NCBI RefSeq assembly: GCF_039537665.1
Contig: NZ_BAABAY010000002.1
Span: 186,001-250,000 of the forward strand
Length of the DNA: 64,000 nt
DNA from: Gaetbulibacter_A aestuarii
GTDB lineage: Bacteria > Bacteroidota > Bacteroidia > Flavobacteriales > Flavobacteriaceae
Reading direction: 5' to 3'
The notes below the pieces were generated by a model that saw only the letters and a program-made list of their open reading frames with translations, was not told the origin of the DNA and made no database searches. Below, piece after piece: positions 43,892-53,197 of the stretch. The position numbers were made by a program, and so were the translations under genes. Numbering within the stretch: the first letter of the stretch is position 1; every line of letters begins with the position of its first letter.

Positions 43892-43919
43892 AAAAGTGTC
43901 TTTTTAAGGCACTTTTTTT
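43892..43919 (+). terminator. Terminator of the TPR/barrel unit
   Basis: AAAAGTGTCTT and AAGGCACTTTT form an 11-bp stem (one G-T pair), loop of 3, then T-run. Confidence 0.8.
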
Positions 43920-43946
43920 ATTTTTACCATCACTAACTGAAATACT

Positions 43947-45560
43947 ATGAAGCGCTTTCTTAAAATTTTCTTACTTGTTCTTTTGGTTTCCTGTAGCTCT
44001 AAAAAGCAGGCAGACCTTATTGTGATTAATGCCAATGTTTATACTGTAAACTCGGAATTTGCGAAAGCAGAGGCCTTTGCTGTTAAAGGCGGAAAGTTTG
44101 TTGCTGTTGGATCTTCTGAAGATATTATTAATACTTACGCTGCCGATTCTATTATTGATGTGGATGGAAAAACCATTGTTCCCGGATTTATTGATGCACA
44201 TTGCCATTTTTATCGCATGGGACTCGGGGAACAGGAAGTGAAACTCTTCGGTACGAAAAGTTATGATGAGGTGATTGCCCGAATGGTCGACTTCAAAAAT
44301 CAAAAACACCCTGAATTTATTACCGGTAGAGGTTGGGATCAAAATGACTGGTTAGTAAAAGAATTTCCAACCAAAGATAAATTAGATTCAGTATTTCCCA
44401 ATACACCGGTGGCAGTGTCACGGATCGATGGACATGCGCTGTTGGTAAATCAGACGGCTTTAGATCTTAGTGGCATCACCGAAAATACAGAAATTGAAGG
44501 TGGCGAGATCATAAAAAGGGACGGAAAACTTACCGGTGTTTTATTAGATGCGGCTCAGGGACCTGTTTTCAATATTGTTCCACCTCCTTCAATCGCAACG
44601 GCAGCACAGGCTTTAAAAGATGCTGAACGTATTTGTTTGGATTATGGATTGACCACAGTTGATGAGGCCGGTTTGTACAAACCAAATATTGATCTTATTG
44701 ACAGTTTACAGAAAGCCGGTGAAATGCATATTCGGGTATACGCTATGCCGTATGCCTCTGATGAGAATTTAGATTATTATTTAAAACAGGGTCCGACTAA
44801 AACCGATCGTCTGCACATAAAAGGCTTTAAATATGTCGCCGATGGTGCTTTGGGTTCCCGAGGTGCTACTATGCGAAAGCCGTATAGCGATCGTCCGGAC
44901 CATTACGGGACTTTAACCCATAGTTACGCGCGATTGCAAGAGGTTGCCAAACGTATCGCTGCTTCAGATTTCCAAATGAATTCTCACGCTATTGGCGACT
45001 CGGCAAATCATATTGTATTGAACACTTACAAAAGCGTTTTGAACGGAGAAAAGGGCAGACGCTGGCGTGTAGAACATGCGCAGATTTTATCGCCTGAGGA
45101 TTTTAAATTGTTCGATGATATTATTCCTTCAGTACAACCTACACACGCGACCAGTGATATGTACTGGGCTGAGGATCGGGTTGGACCTAAGCGCATTAAA
45201 AGTGGTTACGCCTACAAAGAACTTTTGGATACCTATGGAAAGGTTGCATTGGGTACCGATTTTCCGGTGGAAAAAGTGAGTCCGTTTCTAACATTTTATG
45301 CAGCAGTTGCTCGAAAAGATCTGGAAGGCTATCCGGAAGGTGGCTTTCAAATGGAAAACGCCTTGAGTCGGGAGGAGACTTTAAAAGGAATGACCATTTG
45401 GGCAGCTTATTCGAATTTTGAAGAAGATGAAAAAGGCAGTATTGAACCAGGAAAGCTCGCCGATTTTATTGTATTGGATAAGGATATTATGACTGTTCCT
45501 ATTGACGACGTTCCAAACATCAATGTTCTGGGAACCTTTATCGATGGCCTGGCGCGATAA
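43947..45560 (+). CDS. Amidohydrolase (YtcJ-like) lipoprotein
   Basis: A 537-residue metal-dependent hydrolase with lipobox LLVSC (Cys16). FIDAHCHF (HxH metal motif), NSHAIGDSANHIVL, RWRVEHAQIL and ALGTDFPVEKVSPF match the YtcJ branch of amidohydrolase family 3. Periplasmic side of the inner membrane or outer membrane is likely. It would hydrolyse amide bonds of N-acylated or cyclic compounds; the substrate is unknown. Confidence 0.9.
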   Translation: MKRFLKIFLLVLLVSCSSKKQADLIVINANVYTVNSEFAKAEAFAVKGGKFVAVGSSEDIINTYAADSIIDVDGKTIVPGFIDAHCHFYRMGLGEQEVKLFGTKSYDEVIARMVDFKNQKHPEFITGRGWDQNDWLVKEFPTKDKLDSVFPNTPVAVSRIDGHALLVNQTALDLSGITENTEIEGGEIIKRDGKLTGVLLDAAQGPVFNIVPPPSIATAAQALKDAERICLDYGLTTVDEAGLYKPNIDLIDSLQKAGEMHIRVYAMPYASDENLDYYLKQGPTKTDRLHIKGFKYVADGALGSRGATMRKPYSDRPDHYGTLTHSYARLQEVAKRIAASDFQMNSHAIGDSANHIVLNTYKSVLNGEKGRRWRVEHAQILSPEDFKLFDDIIPSVQPTHATSDMYWAEDRVGPKRIKSGYAYKELLDTYGKVALGTDFPVEKVSPFLTFYAAVARKDLEGYPEGGFQMENALSREETLKGMTIWAAYSNFEEDEKGSIEPGKLADFIVLDKDIMTVPIDDVPNINVLGTFIDGLAR

Positions 45561-45581
45561 TTATTATTTTGATCAAAACCC

Positions 45582-45995
45582 ATGATAAAACTTTTTTCAA
45601 TAGTGTGCTTTTTGATGTTCGCAGGTTTCACCTATGCTCAAAACTTTGATTGCTGTAACACCGTTTCAGAGGTCCAGAATACCTTGGAAGGAGATTGGCT
45701 TTTAAAACAAGATTCCCGGAATAAAATTTATCGCTTTCACTTTGAAAAAGGCACAGGTACGGTGGATGTTCTTGAAGAATTGAATTTACCGCCTAAAGCG
45801 GAACATACTGAGTTAAATAGCGACTTCGAGATCACGGAGTCTACCGTGAAAATAAGCAGGGAAAAAGAAGGATTTTATATTGAATTGGTGTATTCCTTTG
45901 GTAGTGTTAAAGAACAAATAAAAGAACTTAATAATAAGCGCTTGGTATATGGTCATGGTCCTTCAAGGCACGTATTTATTAGAGATGGGCGCTAA
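45582..45995 (+). CDS. Small exported lipocalin-like protein, unknown
   Basis: A 137-residue protein with signal peptide ending near TYAQ (about residue 19). Mature part: NTVSEVQNTLEGDWLLKQDS, IYRFHFEKGTGTVDVLEEL, VKISREKEGFYIELVYSFG, with the WxLxxxS-type start of lipocalin-like small beta-barrels. This is a loose match. It is 21 nt after the amidohydrolase gene and overlaps the convergent methyltransferase by 4 bp. Confidence 0.75.
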   Translation: MIKLFSIVCFLMFAGFTYAQNFDCCNTVSEVQNTLEGDWLLKQDSRNKIYRFHFEKGTGTVDVLEELNLPPKAEHTELNSDFEITESTVKISREKEGFYIELVYSFGSVKEQIKELNNKRLVYGHGPSRHVFIRDGR

Positions 45996-46720
45996 GGTGT
46001 TTTTGTAATTCTGGCCAAATAATCATAATGTTCTCCGCTTTGAACCATGTCACATTGCAAACCTAATGTTTCACAAGCCATAGCTAAGGTCTCAAAATCC
46101 AGATAAAGCCATTTCATAGGAATTTCAGATTCGCCTTTATAGCTAACGTAATAATCAAGTTCGCCATAATAGCCTGCATTGGTGTCTACCCATATACCAC
46201 CATCGTCATCTTCATACATGTATTTGATGTCGGTAGAATCAATAAATATTTGACCACTCGGTTTTAGCAGGTTCTTCAAGCGCTTCAGGTATTTTGAAAC
46301 CTGTGAAATTTCCTGAAAAATACCGGTACCGTTCATCAAAAGTAAAATGGTGTCAAAAGTATCGGTTTCATCTAAAACCGAAAGAACTTCAACTTGTTTC
46401 ACACCACGTTCCTTTGCGACGCTAATGGCTCGCTCCGAAATATCAATGGCTTTAACCTCTAATCCTTGTTCCTGAAGGTATAAACTATGACTTCCCGCAC
46501 CACATCCTACATCCAGAACTTTACCACGACTCAGCTCCAAAGCGGTTTGCTCGATTTTAGGCATAGCATCAAAATCGCGAAACAAATAGGGTAAAGGCAA
46601 CACATCGTCGTCAGAAATACTGGTAGATGTAATAATATCTTCTGTGTAATTTCCGTTTTGATAATCTAATAAGGCCTTTCCAAAGAGATCTTTCATAGTT
46701 TTGTAAGCTTTAGAATTCAT
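45992..46720 (-). CDS. Class I SAM-dependent methyltransferase
   Basis: A 242-residue methyltransferase. VLDVGCGAGSHSLYLQEQGLEVKAIDISE is motif I plus the acidic ribose-binding Asp; DTILLLMNGTGIFQE is motif IV and LKPSGQIFIDSTD follows. It contains many acidic residues after 155 (YMYEDDDGGIWVDTN). The substrate cannot be told. Confidence 0.87.
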   Translation of the reverse strand: MNSKAYKTMKDLFGKALLDYQNGNYTEDIITSTSISDDDVLPLPYLFRDFDAMPKIEQTALELSRGKVLDVGCGAGSHSLYLQEQGLEVKAIDISERAISVAKERGVKQVEVLSVLDETDTFDTILLLMNGTGIFQEISQVSKYLKRLKNLLKPSGQIFIDSTDIKYMYEDDDGGIWVDTNAGYYGELDYYVSYKGESEIPMKWLYLDFETLAMACETLGLQCDMVQSGEHYDYLARITKTP

Positions 46721-46754
46721 TTAAAATGTAGCTTAAAAATAGTATTTTTACATC

Positions 46755-47246
46755 ATGCAAGAATTTCTTAATAAACTCCCTGAACTCGCTAAAGATAAGC
46801 AAAACGAAAACAAAAAATTCTTCTCCAAATTAAAAAACAAACCACCTAAAAATTTGGATTACATCATGCAGGATTTGCATGATCGGGAATTTGAACGTAC
46901 GGATTGCCTGGAGTGTGCTAATTGTTGTAAAACGACCGGACCACTTTTTACCGACAAAGATATCGACCGGATCTCGAAACATTTCAAAATGAAACCACAA
47001 CAATTTATCGAAACCTATTTGCGGATTGATGAGGACAATGATTTTGTTTTACAATCTGTGCCCTGTACTTTTTTAGGCGCCGATAATTATTGTTCGATCT
47101 ATGAGGTAAGACCAAAGGCTTGTCGTGAGTTTCCTCATACCGATCGGAAAAAATTTCAGCAGATTTCAAATTTAACCATGAAAAATGTGGCTATCTGTCC
47201 GGCGGCTTTCAATATTGTGGAGGCTATGAAAGAAAGGATAAAATAA
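46755..47246 (+). CDS. YkgJ-family cysteine-cluster protein
   Basis: A 163-residue protein with the CLECANCCKTTGPLFT block (C-x2-C-x2-CC) and the second set CTFLGADNYCSIYEVRPKACREFPH, forming the putative Fe-S/zinc cluster of the YkgJ/UPF0153 family. Members have been linked to enzymes with redox-active metal clusters. It is 22 nt upstream of a sterol-desaturase-like gene, which may be co-transcribed. Confidence 0.88.
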   Translation: MQEFLNKLPELAKDKQNENKKFFSKLKNKPPKNLDYIMQDLHDREFERTDCLECANCCKTTGPLFTDKDIDRISKHFKMKPQQFIETYLRIDEDNDFVLQSVPCTFLGADNYCSIYEVRPKACREFPHTDRKKFQQISNLTMKNVAICPAAFNIVEAMKERIK

Positions 47247-47268
47247 GTATATTTAAAACAAAAAAATC

Positions 47269-48105
47269 GTGGAAGCTATACTAAATTATTTTGAACACAT
47301 TCCATCCCTGCATCGCGCTTTAATTATTGTTGGTGGCTTGACTATTTTCTGGATCATCGAAGGCATTGTGCCCTTGTTCGGATTTAAATATCATAAATGG
47401 AAGCATGCTGTTCCAAACATATTTTTCACCTTAACAACCATTTTGGTAAATCTGCCATTGGCCTTTTTATTTTTAAAATCATCGGATTGGGTGATGGCGA
47501 ATAACTTTGGGATTTTAAACTGGCTTCCTGAAATGCCACTTTGGTTATACACCATTTTAGGCGTTTTTCTTATTGATTTTATTGGCGCCTATTTACCGCA
47601 TCTTATTGAGCATAAAGTAAAACCCTTGTGGATGATTCATCTGGTGCATCATTCTGATCATAAAGTAGATACAACCACCGCTAATCGGCATCATCCTTTG
47701 GAGAGCATTATACGCTATGTATTCACATTGATGGGTATTTTTATTATCGGAACACCCATTGCTTTAGTGATTCTGTATCAATCTCTATCGGTAGTGTTTA
47801 CACAATTTAATCATGCCAATATCAAGTTGCCGAAAAAACTGGATAAGGCCTTGAGTTATGTTATTGTATCACCGGATATGCATAAAGTACATCACCATTA
47901 TCGCTTACCGTATACAGATTCCAATTATGGTAATATTTTTTCTGTTTGGGATCGTTTATTGGGTACATTTAAATCCTTAGATACCGAAAAGATCGTGTAT
48001 GGCGTGGATGTTTTTCCCGATGAAAAAGCGAATAGCCATATCGGGAAACTCTTGAAGCAGCCTTTTCAAAAGTATCAGCGGCCCACGATGACGGATCAAT
48101 CGTAA
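47269..48105 (+). CDS. Fatty-acid hydroxylase/sterol desaturase family protein
   Basis: A 278-residue integral membrane di-iron oxygenase starting at GTG 47269. Histidine clusters: HLVHHSD (about 124-130), NRHHPLES, and HKVHHHYRLPYTDSNYG. Helices flank them. These enzymes hydroxylate or desaturate lipids, such as fatty acids or carotenoid-like compounds. Its end overlaps by 10 bp the end of the convergent DUF1343 gene. Confidence 0.88.
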   Translation: MEAILNYFEHIPSLHRALIIVGGLTIFWIIEGIVPLFGFKYHKWKHAVPNIFFTLTTILVNLPLAFLFLKSSDWVMANNFGILNWLPEMPLWLYTILGVFLIDFIGAYLPHLIEHKVKPLWMIHLVHHSDHKVDTTTANRHHPLESIIRYVFTLMGIFIIGTPIALVILYQSLSVVFTQFNHANIKLPKKLDKALSYVIVSPDMHKVHHHYRLPYTDSNYGNIFSVWDRLLGTFKSLDTEKIVYGVDVFPDEKANSHIGKLLKQPFQKYQRPTMTDQS

Positions 48106-49316
48106 AGCAAATATTTTTTCCGAATCTCTTTAAAGGCGTCAATATCTTTTTGCCAGGAGGCACGAATAGAATCTTCAGAAATTCCTGCTTCAATTTGTTC
48201 CTGGAGTTCTGTATTTCCGGCATGAGCCGTAAAAGTAGGGCCAAAAAAGCTTACATCTTTAGGTGTTTTGGCATAAGCGTCGATCAAATATTTTAAGTTG
48301 AATGCACTCAATCGCGGTTCATTTCGTAGATCCACACCATAACACAATTGATTTTCAAAACGCGGATGCGTAGCGCCTTCATTCGATCGCGGTGTAAAAC
48401 TAAATTCACTTTTCGGAAAAAAAGGCGCACCATAAACCTGCATTTGCATATCGGTACCGCGCCCTACATTAATTACCGTGCCACGGAAAATATCTAAACT
48501 TGGATAAAGATTGATTGCCTGATCATTGGGTAAATTAGGAGAAGGTTTTATAGGTAGACTATAAGGTGTTTCATGTGTATAGTTTTCCAAAGGAATGACC
48601 TTCAAATCGCAAACCAAAGAATCCGCCAACCAATGTTCACCATTGATCATTTTAGCATATTCCCCAATCGTCATCCCGTAAACCAACGGCACCGGATGCA
48701 ATCCTACAAAACTCTTGTGTTCCGGTTTCAAAACTGGGCCGTCAATATAATGTCCATTTGGATTTGGCCGGTCTAATATAATCACGGGAATTCCCGCTTC
48801 AGCGCAAGCTTCCATCACATAATGCATGGTTGATAAATAGGTATAGAATCGCACACCAACATCCTGAATATCAAACACCACGATATCCACATCGCTCAAA
48901 TCCTCTTGCCTTGGTTTTCGGTGGGTTCCGTGAAGTGAAATAATAGGCAATCCTGTTTTCACATCGGTACTGTTCGCAATTAATTCACCGGCATCACCTT
49001 TACCACGAAAGCCGTGTTCCGGAGCAAAAACTTTTTTAACATCGATCTTCAAATCCAATAAAGAATCAACCAAATGGGTGAAGCTGGTTTCAGTTTCATC
49101 TTTAAAGATCACAGAACTCTGATTGGCCACTACAGCCACGCGCTTTCCTTGTAGATCGGGGAGATAAAGGTCTAATCGATTTGCACCAACTACAATAGGC
49201 TTTTCAGTGTTCGAAGTATCGGAAACCTTAATAGTTTTGGAGTGCGTCGAGTTTGCACAGGAAATTAATACTAAAAGACATAATAAAACAGTATTTTTGA
49301 AAATCTTAAAGCCCAT
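48096..49316 (-). CDS. DUF1343 / NamZ-like exo-beta-N-acetylmuramidase lipoprotein
   Basis: A 406-residue lipoprotein (lipobox LISC, Cys20). The DUF1343 signature is clear: RVAVVANQSSVI, FAPEHGFRGKGDAGE, VVFDIQDVGVRFYTYLSTM, LDRPNPNGHYIDGPVL, SFVGLHPVPLVYGMTIGEYA, and SLDIFRGTVINVGRGTDMQMQVYGAPF. Characterised relatives (NamZ, GH171) release N-acetylmuramic acid from the ends of cell-wall chains, so a peptidoglycan recycling role is probable. Confidence 0.9.
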   Translation of the reverse strand: MGFKIFKNTVLLCLLVLISCANSTHSKTIKVSDTSNTEKPIVVGANRLDLYLPDLQGKRVAVVANQSSVIFKDETETSFTHLVDSLLDLKIDVKKVFAPEHGFRGKGDAGELIANSTDVKTGLPIISLHGTHRKPRQEDLSDVDIVVFDIQDVGVRFYTYLSTMHYVMEACAEAGIPVIILDRPNPNGHYIDGPVLKPEHKSFVGLHPVPLVYGMTIGEYAKMINGEHWLADSLVCDLKVIPLENYTHETPYSLPIKPSPNLPNDQAINLYPSLDIFRGTVINVGRGTDMQMQVYGAPFFPKSEFSFTPRSNEGATHPRFENQLCYGVDLRNEPRLSAFNLKYLIDAYAKTPKDVSFFGPTFTAHAGNTELQEQIEAGISEDSIRASWQKDIDAFKEIRKKYLLYD

Positions 49317-49324
49317 TATAAAAA

Positions 49325-50560
49325 TTGAATTACGAGTATTTTATAGCTAAACGCATCATTGGTAGTAAAGCGTATAAAAGTAGTATATCGGCTCCAATAA
49401 TAAAAATTGGTATCGCGGCAATTGCGATTGGTATTGTGGTGATGATGATTACTATTGCAACCGGTGTGGGCTTACAAAAAAAAATTCGTGAAAAAGTAGT
49501 TGCCTTTAACGGCGATATGACCATTTCTAATTTTGATAGTAACAATTCAGAGGAAAGCCTGTATCCCATTTCTACCCAACAGGATTTCTATCCCGAGTTT
49601 AAATCAGTTCCCGGGGTAAGTCATATTCAGGCGGTGGCCAATAAATTTGGCGTGATCCGAACTGAAACCGATTTTGAAGGTGCCACTCTGAAAGGTGTAG
49701 GACAGGATTATGACTGGTCGTATTTCAAAGATTTTTTGGTGGCAGGGCGGATTCCAAATTTCGAAAAAAAATGGAGTACTGAGGTCATCATTTCACAATA
49801 TCTAGCAAATCGATTGCACTTTAAAGTTAACGATGATTTTCAAATGATTTTCGCCAAGGACGATCCTGAAAAACTGCCCAATATCATAAAATTTCACGTG
49901 GTAGGAATCTATAATTCCGGTTTTCAGGATCTGGACAAACAATTTCTTCTGGGCAATATTCGGCACATCCAGCGGATTAACCGTTGGGAAGATGATCAAA
50001 TAGGGCATTTCGAAGTTTTCGTAAACGATTTTTCAGATTTGGATACCATAAGCGCAGAGGTATATAAAAACACACCAAGTACCCTTAATACGCAAACGGT
50101 TACTGAGAAATATGCTTCTATTTTCGAATGGATCGGTATTTTCGATACCAATATTTACGGCATCATTGGCATCATGATCCTCGTAGCCGGCATCAACATG
50201 ATTACCGCACTTCTGGTACTCATCCTTGAGCGTACCCAAATGATAGGGATTCTTAAGGCCCTTGGAAGCACCAACTGGAGCATTCGTAAACTCTTTCTGT
50301 ACAACGCCTCATACCTTATTATTTTAGGTTTATTTTGGGGCAATATTATAGGTCTGGGACTCCTTTACGCACAAAAATTATTTGGATTATTTCCTCTCGA
50401 TCCCAGTGTTTATTATGTTAGTAAAGCACCGGTTTATTTAAGTTTCGGCTACATTGCAGCCCTAAACATGGGCACACTCGTTCTATGTTTGCTTATGCTG
50501 CTCATTCCATCGTATCTCATTACCAGAATTTCTCCGGTTAGAGCCATTCGTTTCGATTAA
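49325..50560 (+). CDS. FtsX/LolC-like ABC transporter permease
   Basis: A 411-residue permease with four helices in the pattern one N-terminal (about 22-50) and three C-terminal (about 270-400), with a large periplasmic domain between: MacB-like core plus FtsX domain (ILVAGINMITALLVLILERTQMIGILKALGSTNWSIRKLF). It starts at TTG 49325. Probably lipoprotein release (LolCE-type) or macrolide-type envelope transport. The ATPase subunit is not adjacent. Confidence 0.87.
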   Translation: MNYEYFIAKRIIGSKAYKSSISAPIIKIGIAAIAIGIVVMMITIATGVGLQKKIREKVVAFNGDMTISNFDSNNSEESLYPISTQQDFYPEFKSVPGVSHIQAVANKFGVIRTETDFEGATLKGVGQDYDWSYFKDFLVAGRIPNFEKKWSTEVIISQYLANRLHFKVNDDFQMIFAKDDPEKLPNIIKFHVVGIYNSGFQDLDKQFLLGNIRHIQRINRWEDDQIGHFEVFVNDFSDLDTISAEVYKNTPSTLNTQTVTEKYASIFEWIGIFDTNIYGIIGIMILVAGINMITALLVLILERTQMIGILKALGSTNWSIRKLFLYNASYLIILGLFWGNIIGLGLLYAQKLFGLFPLDPSVYYVSKAPVYLSFGYIAALNMGTLVLCLLMLLIPSYLITRISPVRAIRFD

Positions 50561-50565
50561 TTTAT

Positions 50566-50659
50566 TTTGGGCGTTACCCTCGCACACTCGGGTCGGGCTT
50601 TTCGCGCTGCAAGGTAGCCAGCTACAATCCCTGCCTGCCGGCAGGCAGGCCTAACGCAG
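50566..50659. repeat. GC-rich intergenic repeat, copy 2
   Basis: Same block order as 22325-22430: TTTGGGCGTTACCC..., GGGTCGGGCTTTTCGC, GCTGCAAG, ACAATCCCT, CTAACGC. It has an additional 20-bp perfect palindrome CCTGCCTGCCGGCAGGCAGG at 50630-50649. It stands between the permease stop and the -7 box of the next gene. No coding sense. Confidence 0.75.
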
Positions 50660-50700
50660 ATAATTGCTCCCATTAAAGTTCATAACTGCGACAATTATCC

Positions 50701-50708
50701 TAAATTTG
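50701..50708 (+). promoter_or_regulatory. -7 promoter element of the CBS gene
   Basis: TAAATTTG, 16 nt before the start codon at 50725, so the leader is very short. Confidence 0.6.
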
Positions 50709-50724
50709 CAATGAAATTAAAACC

Positions 50725-52083
50725 ATGGAATACGCAGAAAACATATTAGGAACCATTGGGAATACACCTTTGGTTAAACTCAATACGCTTACCAAAGAAT
50801 TACCCTGTTTGGTTCTGGCAAAATACGAAACCTTCAATCCCGGAAACTCCGTTAAAGACCGTATGGCGGTTAAAATGATTGAAGATGCCGAAGCCGACGG
50901 GCGACTTAAACCAGGAGGCACCATCATCGAAGGAACCTCAGGAAATACCGGAATGGGTCTGGCTTTGGCTGCCATTGTAAAAGGTTATAAAATGATCTGC
51001 GTGATCAGCGATAAGCAGTCCAAAGAAAAAATGGATATTCTGCGCGCCGTTGGTAGTAAAGTTGTGGTTTGTCCAACCAACGTAGAACCTGATGATCCCA
51101 GATCATACTATTCTACCTCTAAGAGACTGGCCGAAGAAACACCAAATTCCTGGTATGTTAACCAATACGATAACCTAAGTAATACTGCTGCGCATTACGA
51201 AAGTACGGGCCCTGAGATTTGGAAACAGACCGATGGTAAGGTGACTCATTTTGTTGTTGGGGTTGGCACCGGTGGAACCATTTCTGGTGTAGGTAAATAC
51301 CTGAAAGAACAAAACCCAAATATAAAAATCTGGGGTATTGATACTTATGGCTCTGTTTTCAAAAAATATCATGAAACTGGGATTTTTGACGAAAATGAGA
51401 TCTATCCATACATAACCGAAGGTATAGGCGAAGATATTTTGCCAAAAAATGTGAACTTCGATATCATAGACGGATTCATTAAGGTAACAGATAAAGACGC
51501 TGCAATTTACACCCAAAAGCTAGCCAAAGAAGAGGGTATGTTCCTGGGCAATTCTGCAGGAGCAGCCGTAAAAGGCTTATTGCAATTAAAAGATAAATTT
51601 TCAAAAGATGATGTTGTGGTTGTGTTATTCCATGATCATGGTAGTCGTTACGTAGGTAAAATGTTTAACGACGAATGGATGCGCGAGCGTGGTTTTATAG
51701 AAGACAACGCAAAATCTGCTGCCGATCTCATAAGTCATTCTGAAGATAAGCCATTAGTTACGGTAAAGACAGAAGAATTGGTTTGGCACGCTATTGAACG
51801 CATGAAAACCTATAACATTTCACAAATTCCCGTGGAAGACAACACAGGTTTCGTTGGAGCCATTGATGAAGCTGATCTGTTGAGAAAATATATGGAGAAT
51901 AAAAACATTTCAGATCTTCCGATAAAGGAAGTTATGAATAAGCCCTTTCCGATCGTGTCGAAAAACACCTCAATTGAAGCTATTTCAAAATTATTTACCA
52001 AAGAAAACAATGCTGTTTTGGTAGCATTAGAGAATGGAAAACATCAGATCGTAACAAAATCTGATATTATTAGTTCTTTATAA
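50725..52083 (+). CDS. Cystathionine beta-synthase-like PLP enzyme with CBS domain pair
   Basis: A 452-residue PLP enzyme that condenses serine or O-acetylserine with a thiol. The aldimine Lys is in NPGNSVKDRM (Lys44); GTSGNTGMGLALAA binds the substrate carboxylate and VGTGGTISGVGKYL the PLP phosphate. The C-terminal part (about 340-452: VKTEELVWHAIERMKTYNISQIPVED... and a second repeat) is a CBS-domain pair, which binds adenosyl ligands. Length and layout fit a cystathionine beta-synthase; a cysteine synthase with CBS domains cannot be excluded. Confidence 0.92.
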   Translation: MEYAENILGTIGNTPLVKLNTLTKELPCLVLAKYETFNPGNSVKDRMAVKMIEDAEADGRLKPGGTIIEGTSGNTGMGLALAAIVKGYKMICVISDKQSKEKMDILRAVGSKVVVCPTNVEPDDPRSYYSTSKRLAEETPNSWYVNQYDNLSNTAAHYESTGPEIWKQTDGKVTHFVVGVGTGGTISGVGKYLKEQNPNIKIWGIDTYGSVFKKYHETGIFDENEIYPYITEGIGEDILPKNVNFDIIDGFIKVTDKDAAIYTQKLAKEEGMFLGNSAGAAVKGLLQLKDKFSKDDVVVVLFHDHGSRYVGKMFNDEWMRERGFIEDNAKSAADLISHSEDKPLVTVKTEELVWHAIERMKTYNISQIPVEDNTGFVGAIDEADLLRKYMENKNISDLPIKEVMNKPFPIVSKNTSIEAISKLFTKENNAVLVALENGKHQIVTKSDIISSL

Positions 52084-52085
52084 AT

Positions 52086-52586
52086 TTATTCCAAATCAAT
52101 ACTTGAAATTTCCAACCTGAAGGATTCTTCTTTTTTATTTCCAAACAAGAAAGCGATCATTTCCATGCTTAAACCTGCATAATTGGGTTTGTGTAATTTT
52201 CGTCCGCGAAATACAGGATACATCTCCTCAAAAGGGATTTCAATGGTTTCCCAATGACCACTGGTTGTAAAAGGTTTAATGTACGAGAAATAATCTTTAC
52301 TGGTTGATTTTACTCGGAATTGATAGGTTTTTCCATCGCCTTTCAATCTGATGAGGACTTTTCTGAAGTCTTTAACCTGGATTTTTGGAAAAAAATGTTG
52401 CATCATGGAAAACCCACCATTATTTTCCAAAGAGATTTCACCTTCAAAAACACCAATTTCAGCCTCATTTACACTGAAATTACCGCACGAATTTCCACCC
52501 ATGACAATATCGTCAACGAGCAGCCAATCTAGAGGTGAATTATTTGAGTTAAATTGATACAAGTTCATAGTTGGTAATAAGATCAT
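52086..52586 (-). CDS. CIA30-family protein (complex I intermediate-associated-like)
   Basis: A 166-residue protein with WLLVDDIVMGGNSCGNF, EGEISLENNGGFSMMQH, RLKGDGKTYQFRVKS and WETIEIPFEEMYPVFRGR, the CIA30/galactose-binding-like family signature. No signal peptide. The bacterial role is not established; in mitochondria the family assists complex I assembly. The ATG at 52568 (MNLYQFNS) could also be the start. Confidence 0.85.
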   Translation of the reverse strand: MILLPTMNLYQFNSNNSPLDWLLVDDIVMGGNSCGNFSVNEAEIGVFEGEISLENNGGFSMMQHFFPKIQVKDFRKVLIRLKGDGKTYQFRVKSTSKDYFSYIKPFTTSGHWETIEIPFEEMYPVFRGRKLHKPNYAGLSMEMIAFLFGNKKEESFRLEISSIDLE

Positions 52587-52710
52587 AGGGCTTAATAAAA
52601 AAAATACGTTTGAAGAATGCCATTTGGCCTTTTTGAGACCATAAAAATTCTAAATTGTAGGTAGGTTAATTTTTAAAATCTCGTCAATATAGCAGAAAAA
52701 GTTTACAAAA

Positions 52711-53106
52711 TCAATTTTTTTCGATATCGCTAATATGATGTTCCAAAGCTTTAACAGAAATCTGTATTTCAACGATTAAAAGTCCTAAAGAAGCAATTAA
52801 AAGTAGCAGTGCCAGGCCAAATATCCAAACGGCAATGGTTTGTTGTTGTATGTAAATTAAAAACATGGTTAAAACACAAAGTAATAAACTGGTAATTCCA
52901 AAGATTTGCATAGCCCGGGTTAGATAGAGCCGTTGTTTAATATTTTTGATTTGTGCAATTAAAATTGAATCTTTTTGCTTTAAATATTTGTCGTGTAAAT
53001 CCCGAATAACATTGGCATAAGCCAAAAACCGGTTGGTGTAGGCCAGCATGATCAATGAAATAGCAGAAAACAATAAAGCCGGAGTACTGAGAGTTAATTG
53101 TTCCAT
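52711..53106 (-). CDS. DUF2721-family membrane protein
   Basis: A 131-residue protein with three hydrophobic helices (about 7-27, 67-86, 92-112). STPALLFSAISLIMLAYTNRFL and the R-D/K-x pattern LYLTRAMQIFGITSLLLC are typical of DUF2721. Function unknown. Divergent from the DUF2851 gene with 91 nt between. Confidence 0.85.
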   Translation of the reverse strand: MEQLTLSTPALLFSAISLIMLAYTNRFLAYANVIRDLHDKYLKQKDSILIAQIKNIKQRLYLTRAMQIFGITSLLLCVLTMFLIYIQQQTIAVWIFGLALLLLIASLGLLIVEIQISVKALEHHISDIEKN

Positions 53107-53197
53107 TTATCGATTAATTTTTTTCAAAGGTATTGAATTGTGGTATAATACGACTGCGAAATTTGGTGCTTCATTTAATGGCGATTAGTTTTATTCA

